A DNA stretch of 64,000 bases from Pseudomonas borbori (GCF_900115555.1 NZ_FOWX01000016.1:48751-112750); one strand, 5' to 3'; positions 1-8,762 are shown, numbered from the stretch's first letter. Notes: a model not told the origin generated them from the letters alone. Program-made: numbers and translations.

Positions 1-901
1 CGCTGCCGTGGCGAACCAGAGTCCCGCGCAAGAAATCACGCCAGAGCAGCGCCAGCCACAAGCCATAGGTTGAGTCGTTGCGCCCGTACTGCCCCTCATG
101 GCGACGCAACTCGGCCATCACCCGCCGCGCCGAGAGACTGCCGTTGGCCAGCCAGGGCGAGAATTTCGACGAATATTCGCTGCCGATCAGGCCATTGCGC
201 GTCTCCTTGTAGTGGCGTACAGCCTGACTGCTCCACAGGTAGTCGCGCAGGCGCGCCTGGGCCGCGGTTTCGCCGCCGGAGAAGGGGAAGGCGCTGGCCG
301 GCATGCTGAGCGGATCGCCCAGGCCCAGTTGGGACAGGCTCGGCAGGGGCTGCAGCAGCGCCGCCGCGCCATCCGGCAGGGCCGGCAGGCGATCCGGCGG
401 CGGACGCGGTTGAAATACCTGCACACGCTCCTCGACCAGGTTTTTAAACCGGCTAAAGACTTGCGGCATCCGGGCGATCTGGTCGGGCAACTCCTCGGCG
501 CGCAACAGGCTGTTGCCCGGCGCTTGCTGCAGCGTCACGCTGGCGAGTCTGTGCTGCACCCGGGCGAGTTGCGCGCGTTCGTCCGGGGCGATCTCTTCCA
601 GGGTCAGCACCCTGTCCAGCGCGAACTGGCTAACCAGTTGGGGGATCACCCGCTCTGGCGCGCCCGGCACAACCAGCAAATGCGAACCACGCTGGCGCAG
701 GGCGCCATCCAGCGCGGTCAGGCTCTCCAGGAGAAAGCGCGCACGGTGCACGCCGAGCCGGCGAGTGCCGAACGCGCAGAGCCGCAACTGCTCAGGATCG
801 AAGACGAACACCGGCAGCAGGCACTCGGCACCGAGTCCGGCCTGCAGGGCCGGGTGATCGTCGAGGCGCAGATCCTGTTTCAACCATAGCAGTGCGCGCA
901 T
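1..901 (-). CDS. DASH-type cryptochrome/photolyase, 3' end beyond window
   Basis: Reading the minus strand from an ATG at 901 gives an open frame to the window edge (300 codons). It begins MRALLWLKQDLRLDDHPAL, the classic N-terminus of the FAD-dependent DNA photolyase/cryptochrome family (Rossmann-like antenna domain). Near residues 270-295 the stretch YGLWLALLWRDFLRGTLV matches the start of the FAD-binding helical domain, and its ELLWRDFFR-like form is typical of DASH cryptochromes, which repair pyrimidine dimers, mainly in single-stranded DNA. The C-terminal third is missing because the gene runs off the window. It is divergent from the marC-like gene. DASH assignment versus class I CPD photolyase is inferred from this motif only. 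Confidence 0.85.
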   Translation of the reverse strand, partial: MRALLWLKQDLRLDDHPALQAGLGAECLLPVFVFDPEQLRLCAFGTRRLGVHRARFLLESLTALDGALRQRGSHLLVVPGAPERVIPQLVSQFALDRVLTLEEIAPDERAQLARVQHRLASVTLQQAPGNSLLRAEELPDQIARMPQVFSRFKNLVEERVQVFQPRPPPDRLPALPDGAAALLQPLPSLSQLGLGDPLSMPASAFPFSGGETAAQARLRDYLWSSQAVRHYKETRNGLIGSEYSSKFSPWLANGSLSARRVMAELRRHEGQYGRNDSTYGLWLALLWRDFLRGTLVRHGS

Positions 902-992
902 GAGAACTTGCTCGAGTGGCGTTTGACCCAAGGAGTGGGCGGCGGTTATATGCGTTTGCCGTCGATGTGCCTGACGAAGGCGTATTACCGAC

Positions 993-1025
993 AGACTGTC
1001 GCCTTCTACAACATTAGACTGTCGC
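993..1025. repeat. Direct repeat in photolyase/marC intergenic region
   Basis: AGACTGTCGC occurs at 993-1002 and 1016-1025, 23 bp apart, in the region between the divergent photolyase and marC-like genes. It could be a regulator site or chance; no factor is assigned. Confidence 0.3.
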
Positions 1026-1045
1026 GACCTGTCGAGGAGTGCTGC

Positions 1046-1639
1046 ATGGATATTTTCGGTATTGCGGTGTTGATCTTTCTGGTGACCGATCCGTTCGGCA
1101 ATATCGCCATCTATATCGCCGCGCTGAAGAATGTCGCGCCCAAGCGCCGGCTGTGGGTGGCGGGGCGCGAGTTGCTCTGTGCCCTGGCCTTGCTCCTGCT
1201 GTTCCTGACCTTTGGTGACAAAGCCCTCAACGCCCTCGGCCTGTCGCGCGAGGCAATCGCGATTGCCGGCGGTATCATCCTGTTCGTGATCGCCATGCGC
1301 ATGATCTTTCCCGGCCCGCAGGGGCTGCTCGGCGATACTCCGGACGGCGAGCCCATGCTGGTGCCGCTGGCCACTCCGGCGGTGGCCGGCCCCTCGGCCC
1401 TGGCGGTGTTGATGACCCTGCGCAATACCCATGAAGGGCCACTCTGGGAACTCTACCTGGCGGTCATCCTGGCCTGGGCGGCGACCGCCTTTATCCTGTT
1501 GCAGGCCTCGTTCCTGCAGCGCTTCCTCGGCCCCCGCGGGCTGACCGCAGTGGAGCGACTGATGGGCATGCTGTTGATCATGCTCAGCGTCGACATGCTG
1601 CTGGATAACCTGCAGAGCGTGTTGCATATCCGCCCATGA
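1046..1639 (+). CDS. MarC family (YhgN-like) inner membrane protein
   Basis: The 197-residue product is almost entirely hydrophobic, with about six membrane segments. It opens with MDIFGIAVLIFLVTDPFGN; the DPFGN signature near the first helix, repeated in modified form (VPLATPAVAGPSA) in the second half, is characteristic of the MarC/UPF0056 family. E. coli relatives are MarC, YchE and YhgN; their function is unsettled despite the historical multiple-antibiotic-resistance name. I chose the ATG at 1046, preceded by GAGGAG, over upstream in-frame starts because the extra residues do not resemble the family. The stop overlaps the start of ampDh2 by 4 bp (ATGA), indicating co-transcription. Confidence 0.9.
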   Translation: MDIFGIAVLIFLVTDPFGNIAIYIAALKNVAPKRRLWVAGRELLCALALLLLFLTFGDKALNALGLSREAIAIAGGIILFVIAMRMIFPGPQGLLGDTPDGEPMLVPLATPAVAGPSALAVLMTLRNTHEGPLWELYLAVILAWAATAFILLQASFLQRFLGPRGLTAVERLMGMLLIMLSVDMLLDNLQSVLHIRP

Positions 1640-2415
1640 GAATCCTTTGCCTGGCCCTGTCGATCACCCTGCTCGCCGGCTGTACCAGCGGTCCGCGGAT
1701 CGACGACCGCTACACTGCGATCGGCCAGAACAGCCGGGTGCAGTACATCGTCCTGCACTACACCTCGACCGACCTGCCGCGCTCCTTACGCCTGCTGACC
1801 GGGGAGGAAGTCAGCAGCCATTACCTGATCGGCGATGCGCCGCCGACCATCTACCGCCTGGTCGATGAAAACCGCCGTGCCTGGCATGTCGGCGACAGCC
1901 AGTGGCAGGGGCGCACCTGGCTCAATGGCACCTCGATCGGCATCGAACTGGTCAACCAGGGCTACTACGAGGGTCCCGCCGGGCGCTACTGGCAACCCTA
2001 TGCCCCGGCGCAGATCGACGCCTTGATCGAACTGCTCGAGGACATCGTGCGCCGCCACCAGCTGCCCCCCGGCAGCATCCTCGGCCACAGCGACGTGGCG
2101 CCGCAGCGCAAGGTCGATCCGGGGCCGCTGTTTCCCTGGAAGCGCCTGGCCGATGCCGGCCTGCTGCCCTGGCCGGATGCCCAGGCCGTGGCGCAGCAGC
2201 AGGCCTTGTTCGCCAAGAGCCTGCCCACGGTGGCCTGGTTTCAGCAGCAGCTGCAGCGCCAGGGCTATCGGGTGCCCGAGCATGGTGAGCTGGATGAGGC
2301 CACGCGCAACGTGCTGGCCGCCTTCCAGATGAAGTACCGCCAGGCGCGCTACGACGGCGAGCCGGATGCCGAGACGGCAGCGCTGCTGATGGTGCTGGGC
2401 GGGCCTGCCCGCTAG
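1636..2415 (+). CDS. ampDh2: N-acetylmuramoyl-L-alanine amidase AmpDh2 (lipoprotein)
   Basis: The 259-residue protein cleaves the bond between N-acetylmuramic acid and the peptide stem in peptidoglycan. Residues 1-16 form a lipoprotein signal ending in the lipobox LAGC (Cys16), so it should be anchored to the outer membrane facing the periplasm. An Amidase_2 domain follows, with zinc ligands visible as His in YIVLHYTST and the later GHSDVAP and KVDPGP motifs. A C-terminal peptidoglycan-binding domain (WFQQQLQRQGY...AAFQMKYR) follows from about residue 190. Length and domain order match P. aeruginosa AmpDh2 (PA5485), which likewise lies near kinB-algB. AmiD is the enteric counterpart. It affects muropeptide recycling and AmpC induction in P. 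aeruginosa. Confidence 0.88.
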   Translation: MRILCLALSITLLAGCTSGPRIDDRYTAIGQNSRVQYIVLHYTSTDLPRSLRLLTGEEVSSHYLIGDAPPTIYRLVDENRRAWHVGDSQWQGRTWLNGTSIGIELVNQGYYEGPAGRYWQPYAPAQIDALIELLEDIVRRHQLPPGSILGHSDVAPQRKVDPGPLFPWKRLADAGLLPWPDAQAVAQQQALFAKSLPTVAWFQQQLQRQGYRVPEHGELDEATRNVLAAFQMKYRQARYDGEPDAETAALLMVLGGPAR

Positions 2416-2699
2416 CTTGAGCGAAGGCCTGCGACTCAATCCGGCGTCGCCCGCTGTCCGGCGGGCCGAGGCCGCCTGGCCGTGCGCATCACTGACGAGC
2501 GGGTGCCGGTGCGCACGGCGTACGAGCCGCTGTCAGCGAAACAACAACTCCGAGACGGCCTGCTAATTACCCGTGAGCGCCCGCGATCGCGGCCTGTCGC
2601 CGGGCACCTCCTGGTGCGCCAGGAACTGCACGCGGCGCCATCGTGCAGCGATTGCCCGGGCTGCCGTGGTAATTGCGCGCAGGTACTGCTGGACAAAAA

Positions 2700-2709
2700 T
2701 TGTATACAA
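2700..2709. promoter_or_regulatory. Perfect palindrome TTGTATACAA upstream of purine permease
   Basis: A 10-bp perfect palindrome lies 67 bp before the permease start, with an additional ATACAA half-site at 2749-2754. Its form resembles operators of GntR-family repressors. The rest of the 361-bp interval 2416-2776 shows no convincing gene. Regulator identity is unknown. Confidence 0.45.
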
Positions 2710-2752
2710 AGCATAGGATATTTGCTCATGTAGTTGCCTGCATAACGCATAC

Positions 2753-2760
2753 AAAAATAA
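2753..2760 (+). promoter_or_regulatory. A-rich Hfq/Crc-type motif near permease start
   Basis: AAAAATAA fits the AAnAAnAA pattern bound by Hfq/Crc in pseudomonad catabolite repression and lies 16 nt before the permease ATG, where it could block translation. A single short motif can occur by chance. Confidence 0.35.
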
Positions 2761-2776
2761 CAGCGAGAACCCCAGC

Positions 2777-4297
2777 ATGACGACTTCACCTGTTACGTCG
2801 CCTTCTGCGCAGCGTCCGGAAGACGAAAACCTCGGTATCGGCGCCAACCTTGCTTATGGCTTGCAGCATGTGCTGACCATGTACGGCGGCATCGTCGCCG
2901 TGCCGCTGATCATCGGTCAGGCCGCCGGCTTGTCGCCGGCGGACATCGGCTTGCTGATCGCCGCCTCGCTGTTTGCCGGTGGCCTGGCGACCCTGCTGCA
3001 AACCATCGGCCTGCCGTTCTTCGGCTGTCAGTTGCCGCTGGTCCAGGGCGTGTCCTTCGCCGGCGTGGCGACCATGATCGCGATAATCGGCAGTGACGGC
3101 GCCGGGGGCATGCCTGCGGTACTCGGCGCGGTGATTGCCGCGGCCTTTATCGGCTTGCTGATCACCCCGGTGTTCTCGCGGATCACCAAGTTCTTTCCGC
3201 CACTGGTGAACGGTATCGTCATCACCACCATCGGCCTGACCCTGATGCCGGTCGCCGCGCGTTGGGCGATGGGCGGCAACAGCCAGGCAGCGGATTTCGG
3301 CAGCATGGCCAATATAGGTCTGGCGGCGCTGACCCTGGTCACCGTGTTGCTGCTGAGCAAACTCGGCAGCGCCAGCATCTCGCGCCTGTCGATTCTGCTG
3401 GCCATGGTCATCGGCACGCTGGTGGCTGTGGCGCTGGGCATGGCGGACTTCTCCAAGGTTGGCGAAGGACCGCTGCTGGCCTTCCCGACTCCGTTCCATT
3501 TCGGCATGCCGACCTTCCACATCGCGGCGATCATTTCGATGCTGATCGTGATCATCGTCACCCTGGTGGAAACCTCGGCGGACATCCTCGCGGTCGGTGA
3601 CATCATCGAGACCAAGGTGGACTCCAAACGCCTGGGCAACGGCCTGCGCGCCGACATGATCTCCAGTATGTTCGCGCCGATCTTCGGCTCGTTCACCCAG
3701 AGCGCATTCGCCCAGAACGTTGGCCTGGTTGCGGTGACCGGGGTCAAGAGCCGTTACGTGGTGGCCACCGGCGGCCTGATCCTGGTGACCCTGGGCCTGC
3801 TGCCGGTGATGGGCCGTCTGGTTGCCGCGGTGCCCACCTCGGTGCTCGGCGGTGCCGGCGTGGTGCTGTTCGGCACGGTCGCGGCGAGCGGCATCCGCAC
3901 CCTGTCCAAGGTCGACTACCGCAACAACATGAACCTGATCATAGTCGCCACCTCGCTCGGCTTCGGCATGATCCCCATCGCCGCGCCGACCTTCTATCAC
4001 CACTTCCCGGCCTGGTTCGAAACCATCTTCCACTCCGGCATCAGCTCGGCGGCGATCATGGCGATCCTGCTGAACCTAGCGTTCAACCACGTCAGGACCG
4101 GCAACTCGGATCAGCAGTCGGTCTTCGTCGCCGCCAGCGAACGCACCTTGCGCTACCAGGATGTCGCCGCGCTGAACGATGGCGACTACTTCAAGGGCGG
4201 CAAGCTGTTCGATGCCGAGGGCAAGGAGGTACCGCTGGTGGTGGAAAGTGCCCCGGCGATGAGGTCAGCGGCAGTCGCATCGACAGCCGACAGTTAG
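2777..4297 (+). CDS. Nucleobase:cation symporter-2 family xanthine/uric acid permease
   Basis: The 506-residue integral membrane protein has about 12-14 hydrophobic segments and begins, after a short polar tail, with NLAYGLQHVLTMYGGIVAVP, the conserved NCS2 (uracil-xanthine permease) opening. The motif Q(F)VQGVSFAGV, here QLPLVQGVSFAGVATM, and the later ETSADILAVGDI and FTQSAFAQNVGLVAVTGV segments are those of XanP/UacT-type purine transporters, which import xanthine or urate with protons. The C-terminus is a polar tail of about 75 residues. No purine catabolism genes adjoin it; it separates ampDh2 from kinB. Possible control elements are the palindrome and A-rich motif just upstream. The exact substrate cannot be read from sequence. 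Confidence 0.9.
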   Translation: MTTSPVTSPSAQRPEDENLGIGANLAYGLQHVLTMYGGIVAVPLIIGQAAGLSPADIGLLIAASLFAGGLATLLQTIGLPFFGCQLPLVQGVSFAGVATMIAIIGSDGAGGMPAVLGAVIAAAFIGLLITPVFSRITKFFPPLVNGIVITTIGLTLMPVAARWAMGGNSQAADFGSMANIGLAALTLVTVLLLSKLGSASISRLSILLAMVIGTLVAVALGMADFSKVGEGPLLAFPTPFHFGMPTFHIAAIISMLIVIIVTLVETSADILAVGDIIETKVDSKRLGNGLRADMISSMFAPIFGSFTQSAFAQNVGLVAVTGVKSRYVVATGGLILVTLGLLPVMGRLVAAVPTSVLGGAGVVLFGTVAASGIRTLSKVDYRNNMNLIIVATSLGFGMIPIAAPTFYHHFPAWFETIFHSGISSAAIMAILLNLAFNHVRTGNSDQQSVFVAASERTLRYQDVAALNDGDYFKGGKLFDAEGKEVPLVVESAPAMRSAAVASTADS

Positions 4298-4437
4298 GAC
4301 CGGACATATACCTGAGACGCTGTGAAGACCTCTCGCCACGGCACTCGACACCCGCGGCCCCCTGTACGAGGCTCCGGCATCAGCCTGGACAGGCCGATGC
4401 CGGGAAAAGTTGCTCGCCGTGGCGCCAAGACTGCCAC

Positions 4438-6213
4438 TCAGAGCGGCAGCTCCAGATAGAAGTGCGCGCCCTGTCCCGGTCGCGACTGCACGCCGATGCG
4501 CCCGCCGTGCAGTTGGGCGATCTCCTTGCACAGCGCCAGGCCGAGGCCGGCGCCGCCGGTCTTGCGGCCGACCTGGACGAACGGCTCGAATACCCGCGCC
4601 TGCTGGCTGTAGGGAATGCCCTCGCCATCATCCTCGACGGCCAGGATCACCCGCTGCCCCTGGCGCCGCGCCTGCAGACGGATCTGCCCGCCGGCATGAC
4701 TGTGGCGCAGGGCGTTGCCGAGCAGGTTGTCGAGGGTTCGTTCAATCTGCAGGCGGTCCAGATCGATCTCCGGCAGCGCGCCGCCGACCTCGACACTCAG
4801 CGTGACCTGGCGCTCGCCGGCCTGGGCGGCGAAGCGCTGTTGCGCCTGCAGCAGCAATTGCTCGAGGTCGCAGGGGCGCCTGTCGAGCTGCTGCAGGCCA
4901 TTCTGGTAGCGCGAGAAATTCAGCAGGTCGTTGATCAGCAGGAGCAGGCGGCGCATTTCTTCGTCGACGGTGCGCAGCAGCTTGCTCTCGCGCGCCTCGG
5001 GCGGGAAGTGCAGGCGTTCCTGCAGCAGGCCGAAGGCCATGTGCATGCCGGTCACCGGGGTGCGCAGTTCATGCGAGGCCCGCAACACGAATTCGTTGCG
5101 CACGCGTTCGAAGGCGCGCTGTTCGGTGACGTCGTGCAGCACCATCACCGCGCCGTGAACCCGTTCGTCGTTGAGACTGACCGGGGTCAGGCTGTAGGTC
5201 AGCAGCCGGATCTCGCCGTCGGCTTCGACCTGCAGGTCTTCCGGTGCCTGTTCCAGGCCTTCGCCGCGCATGACCCGTTGCAACTGCTCGTCCAATCCCG
5301 GGCGCTGCAGGGCCTGACTGATGCTCACCCCGCGCGGCTGGTCGTACCAGCCGAGCTGGCGCTGGGCTACCTGATTGAAGTGATCGAGCAGGCCGCTGCG
5401 GTCGAAAATCAGCAGGCCGTCGTCGATGCTGTCGAGTACCGCCTGCAAGCGCCGCTGCTCGGTGAGCAAGGTCTCGATATCGCTGTTCTTGAATTGCCGC
5501 AGCGACTCGGCCATCACGCCGAAACGCTGGCTCAAGGACGAGAGTTCGGCGACCGGAGTAGACGGCAGGTTGACCTGGAAATCGCCCTGACTGATCCGCT
5601 CGGCCGCCAGGGTCAGGGCCTCGAGTGGCTGGCCGAAATACTGGGCGATGCTGTGCGCGGTGACGAAACCAAGCAACAGCACAGCCACGCCGATCAGACC
5701 GAGCAGCGCGGCAATCAGGGTGGCGCGCTCCTGCGAACTCTGTTCGGCGCTTTGCAGCGCGGTGAAATAACGCATTTGCACGGCATTGATGCGCTCGCGC
5801 AGGGCCTCCAGCGACTGACCGAAAGCGGCAGAGCCGAGCAGCTCCTGGCGCTTCGGCAAGGGTTTATCCAGCAGTTCCCGATAGAGCACGTAAGCGCGCG
5901 CGATCTCGCTCAGGGCCTGGCGATCGCGGTCGTCCAGGGCGCCTGCGCGGATCTGCTCGAGCCAGTCGTTAAAACGACGGTCGGAGGCCTGCAAGGCCTG
6001 GTGGTCGCGGCTTTCCGGCAACTGCAGGATCAGCTGCTTGCCCAGCTCCAGGCGCAGGCCGAGGGTGGCGTCGATAATACTCAGGCTGTGGGTCATCGCC
6101 TGGCTTTGCGTCTTGGTCAGCTGCAACACGCTGAACATGCCCAGCAGCAGGCCGAGCAGGGCCACGGTGATCAGCGCACTGCTGTTGAGGAAGAGCCGGC
6201 TACGCAGCTTCAC
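4438..6213 (-). CDS. kinB: Sensor histidine kinase KinB
   Basis: The 591-residue sensor kinase partners with AlgB. Order: TM1 (about 9-31), a periplasmic domain of about 130 residues, TM2 (about 166-188, AALLGLIGVAVLLLGFVTAH), HAMP, a PAS domain (LDSIDDGLLIFDRSG), HisKA with the phosphoacceptor in RASHELRTPVTGMH, and a HATPase domain with NLLGNALRHS, DDGEGIP and GAGLGLAL boxes. In P. aeruginosa KinB is a bifunctional kinase/phosphatase for AlgB and affects alginate, virulence and acetate-related phenotypes. Its start overlaps the algB stop by 4 bp, so the two are translationally coupled. Assignment rests on the pairing with an unmistakable AlgB and on matching architecture and length (about 595 in P. 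aeruginosa). Confidence 0.88.
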   Translation of the reverse strand: MKLRSRLFLNSSALITVALLGLLLGMFSVLQLTKTQSQAMTHSLSIIDATLGLRLELGKQLILQLPESRDHQALQASDRRFNDWLEQIRAGALDDRDRQALSEIARAYVLYRELLDKPLPKRQELLGSAAFGQSLEALRERINAVQMRYFTALQSAEQSSQERATLIAALLGLIGVAVLLLGFVTAHSIAQYFGQPLEALTLAAERISQGDFQVNLPSTPVAELSSLSQRFGVMAESLRQFKNSDIETLLTEQRRLQAVLDSIDDGLLIFDRSGLLDHFNQVAQRQLGWYDQPRGVSISQALQRPGLDEQLQRVMRGEGLEQAPEDLQVEADGEIRLLTYSLTPVSLNDERVHGAVMVLHDVTEQRAFERVRNEFVLRASHELRTPVTGMHMAFGLLQERLHFPPEARESKLLRTVDEEMRRLLLLINDLLNFSRYQNGLQQLDRRPCDLEQLLLQAQQRFAAQAGERQVTLSVEVGGALPEIDLDRLQIERTLDNLLGNALRHSHAGGQIRLQARRQGQRVILAVEDDGEGIPYSQQARVFEPFVQVGRKTGGAGLGLALCKEIAQLHGGRIGVQSRPGQGAHFYLELPL

Positions 6214-7553
6214 AGGTTGAACTGCTTGCGTTTGCGGTACAGGGTCGAGGCATCGATGCCGAGGGTTTTTGCCGCCTGGTCGAGGGTTTCGCTACTGACC
6301 AGCACGGCGCTGATATGGGCTTTCTCCAGCTCTTCCAGGCTCATCGTGCTGCCGATGCGCAGGCCGTTGCCGTTCAGCTGCTCGCCGAGACCCAGGTGGC
6401 TGACCTCGACCAGCGGCTGGGTGCAGATGATGCTGGCGCGTTCGACTACATTGCGCAGTTCGCGAATGTTGCCGGGCCAGGCATAGGCCAGTAACGCCGC
6501 GCGCGCCGCGTCACTGAAACCCCGCACCGGGCGGGCATATTCCTTGACGAAGCGGGCGAGGAAACGCTCGGCCAGCGCCAGCAGGTCTTCGCTGCGCTCG
6601 CGTAGCGGTGGCAGCTTGAGGGTGATGACGTTGAGGCGGTAGAGCAGGTCTTCACGAAACTGACCGTCCTTGACCATGTCGTCAAGCATGCGATTGGTGG
6701 CGGCGAGGATGCGTACGTCGGCCTGGCGCGTCACCGGGTCGCCGACCCGTTCGTATTGCTTGTCCTGGATGAAACGCAGCAACTTGGGTTGCAGGGTCAG
6801 CGGGAAGTCGCCGATCTCGTCGAGGAACAGGCTGCCACCGTCGGCCTGATTGACCCGGCCGCGGGTGCTTTCACTGGCGCCGGTGAAGGCGCCGCGGCTA
6901 TGACCGAACAGTTCGCTTTCCATCAGTTCGGCGGTCAGCGAGGGGCAGTTGATGGTCACGCAGAATTTTTTCGCCCGCCGGCTCCAGCCATGAATGGCCT
7001 GCGCCAGTTCACCCTTGCCGGTGCCGGATTCGCCGAGAATGAGGATATTGGCGTCGGTAGCGGCGACTTGGCGCGCGGTCTCCAGGATCGCCATCATCGC
7101 CGGGTTGTTCGAATCGAGATCCTGCTTGCTGTTGCGCACCTGGCCTTCCAGCGCTTCCAGGCGCGTGGACATGTGGCGCATTTCCAGCTGCTTGGCCGCC
7201 GCCACGCGCAGTTGCTCGGGACTGCAGGGTTTGACCAGGTAATCCGCCGCCCCGGCCTGGATGGCGTCGACCGCGGTATCCACCGCCGACAGGGCGGTAA
7301 CGATCACCACGTGCATCCAGGGCGCCTGCACACGCATCTGCGCCAGTACGTCGAGGCCGTTGTCCTCGCCCAGGCGCAGATCGAGGAAGCACAGGTCGAA
7401 CACCTGGCGTTGCAGCAGCGTTTCAGCCTGATTGGCGCTGTTGGCCGTGGCAACCTGATGACCGGCGTCCTCCAGGCAGTAACGGAAGGTGCGCAGGATC
7501 GCCGCTTCGTCATCGACCAGCAGGATGCGCCCGCCCGGTTGTGCTGCGTCCAT
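6210..7553 (-). CDS. algB: NtrC-family response regulator AlgB
   Basis: The 447-residue regulator has a receiver domain (GRILLVDDEAAILRTFRYCL, phosphoacceptor Asp in LCFLDLRLGEDNG), an AAA+ domain (Walker A GESGTGKG, sigma-54-contacting GAFTGA, Walker B SLFLDEIGDF) and a Fis-type helix-turn-helix (LDQAAKTLGIDASTLYRKRK). Sequence and length closely follow P. aeruginosa AlgB, which controls alginate and, with KinB or BphP, quorum-related genes. I chose the ATG at 7553 because it gives the family's N-terminus (short lead then GRILLVDDE) and has GGAG six bases upstream; an in-frame ATG at 7559 and a longer reading from 7604 exist. Because GAFTGA is intact, it should be able to work with sigma-54, and a sigma-54 promoter lies about 150 bp away on the opposite strand. 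Confidence 0.93.
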   Translation of the reverse strand: MDAAQPGGRILLVDDEAAILRTFRYCLEDAGHQVATANSANQAETLLQRQVFDLCFLDLRLGEDNGLDVLAQMRVQAPWMHVVIVTALSAVDTAVDAIQAGAADYLVKPCSPEQLRVAAAKQLEMRHMSTRLEALEGQVRNSKQDLDSNNPAMMAILETARQVAATDANILILGESGTGKGELAQAIHGWSRRAKKFCVTINCPSLTAELMESELFGHSRGAFTGASESTRGRVNQADGGSLFLDEIGDFPLTLQPKLLRFIQDKQYERVGDPVTRQADVRILAATNRMLDDMVKDGQFREDLLYRLNVITLKLPPLRERSEDLLALAERFLARFVKEYARPVRGFSDAARAALLAYAWPGNIRELRNVVERASIICTQPLVEVSHLGLGEQLNGNGLRIGSTMSLEELEKAHISAVLVSSETLDQAAKTLGIDASTLYRKRKQFNL

Positions 7554-7599
7554 GTCCATCTCCAGAGGCTGACTATAAGGATTAGTCCCAGCGATTTCG

Positions 7600-7641
7600 T
7601 GCAAGTTGCATGACCAGTATGCGGCGATCTTGCAAAGTGCA
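7600..7641. promoter_or_regulatory. Two TGCAA-N-TTGCA type dyads, candidate enhancer
   Basis: TGCAAGTTGCA at 7600-7610 is a perfect dyad and TGCAAAGTGCA at 7631-7641 a near match; they are 31 bp apart, about three helical turns, so both would face the same side of the DNA. They lie 67-108 bp upstream of the sigma-54 promoter at 7708, the usual place for an enhancer-binding protein, and 47 bp before algB. Binding by AlgB is only a guess. Confidence 0.45.
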
Positions 7642-7707
7642 TGCTAGCGCTTTTGAATCTAGTTAATAAGCTATTGATATATAACGGTTTAATTTAAATC
7701 AATGGGC

Positions 7708-7723
7708 TGGCACAGGCTCTGCA
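7708..7723 (+). promoter_or_regulatory. Sigma-54 promoter of the BON-domain gene
   Basis: TGGCACAGGCTCTGCA has the -24 GG and -12 GC separated by exactly 10 bases and the TGGCAC core of RpoN promoters. Transcription would start near 7734, about 50 bp before the BON gene. The AT-rich stretch 7650-7700 just upstream suits DNA bending. Confidence 0.75.
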
Positions 7724-7785
7724 AGAGTCCACTCACACATAGCTGCCGCAGGTGGCTCGTAAGTGGATTCGATAGGAGTACTGCC

Positions 7786-8622
7786 ATGCATCAGTTGAAA
7801 ACTCTGGCCCTGGCCACCGCGACCGCCAGTCTGTTCGCCTTCATGCCCTTGGCGGCCTACGCCGAGCAGGGCGACCTGAGCAGTCAGCTCACTGAAGCTC
7901 GTCAGGAAGGCTCGATCTGGACGGCATTCGCCCTCAACCGTCACCTCAGTCCGTTCAAGATCGATGTGGATGTCGAGAACGGCAGCGCGCTGCTCACCGG
8001 CAGCGTGGAAACTGCTGTCGAGCGTGATCTCGCCGAGCAGGTCGCGTTGGGCATCGACGGGGTGAACAAGGTCGATAACCAGCTGCAGATCGATCCGAAG
8101 ATCGAACCTGCGGTCAGCAGCGAACCGACCCTGGCGCAGCGTTTCGACGACGCCACCCTGGTCGCCACGGTGAAATCCAAGCTGCTGTGGAATCGCAACA
8201 CCGAAGGCCTGGACATCAAGGTGACCAGCGACAACGGTGTGGTGACCCTCACTGGCAGTGCCCAGTCTGCGGCGGCCAAGGAACTGGCCGGGCGTCTGGC
8301 GGCCAATACCGAGGGCGTACGCCAGGTGCATAACCAGCTCAGCGTCAGCGCCGACGAGACTACGGCGGCAAAAGCGCAGAACGTCGCGACTGATGCCGGG
8401 GCGGCAATCAGCGATGCCTGGATCACCAGCAAGGTCAAATCCAGCCTGCTCTACAGCCGCAACGTCGACGGCCTGAATATCTCGGTGGCGACCAAGGCCG
8501 GTCAGGTCACGCTCGGCGGCAGCGTGCAGAGCGAGGCCGAGAAGCAGCTGGCGATCGAGACCGCCCGCAACATCCGCGGCGTGCGGTCGGTGAAAGCCGC
8601 AGGCCTGAAAGTCACTGGTTAA
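7786..8622 (+). CDS. Periplasmic protein with three BON domains
   Basis: The 278-residue product starts with a Sec signal peptide ending near AYA-EQ (about residue 26). Three consecutive BON domains follow, each with the pattern (I/V)xVxxxxGxVxLxGxVxSxxxxxxAxxxAxxxxGVxxVxNxL, at about residues 35-105, 120-195 and 205-278. BON domains, as in OsmY, bind phospholipid surfaces or cell-envelope components; OsmY-like proteins act in osmotic and envelope stress. The ATG at 7786 was chosen because AGGAG lies eight bases before it and the signal peptide begins there; the frame stays open further upstream across the promoter. It is monocistronic, driven by a sigma-54 promoter, which is unusual for an OsmY-like gene. 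Confidence 0.85.
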   Translation: MHQLKTLALATATASLFAFMPLAAYAEQGDLSSQLTEARQEGSIWTAFALNRHLSPFKIDVDVENGSALLTGSVETAVERDLAEQVALGIDGVNKVDNQLQIDPKIEPAVSSEPTLAQRFDDATLVATVKSKLLWNRNTEGLDIKVTSDNGVVTLTGSAQSAAAKELAGRLAANTEGVRQVHNQLSVSADETTAAKAQNVATDAGAAISDAWITSKVKSSLLYSRNVDGLNISVATKAGQVTLGGSVQSEAEKQLAIETARNIRGVRSVKAAGLKVTG

Positions 8623-8762
8623 ACGCTTACTGCCGGGTTCCCTGCGCTGGCCGTCGTGCAAAACGACCGGCGGCCGGCAGCGGATCGTGCCGGATGCCCG
8701 TATCCGTTGCCGGATTTATTTTTATCTTGTTGATCTTAATGACTTTTTATTTTCAGTTCAGC

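Noticed and set aside
98..889. 263-codon plus-strand ORF at the left edge
   Set aside because: It is the antisense shadow of the photolyase gene, whose minus-strand translation is unmistakable.
2482..2733. 83-codon ORF with a Cys-rich stretch before the purine permease
   Set aside because: No ribosome-binding site, covers the regulatory palindrome, and its composition is that of random GC-rich DNA.
8640..8700. Terminator hairpin after the BON gene
   Set aside because: GCTGGCCGTCGT and its partner are imperfect and no T-run follows, so I did not list it.
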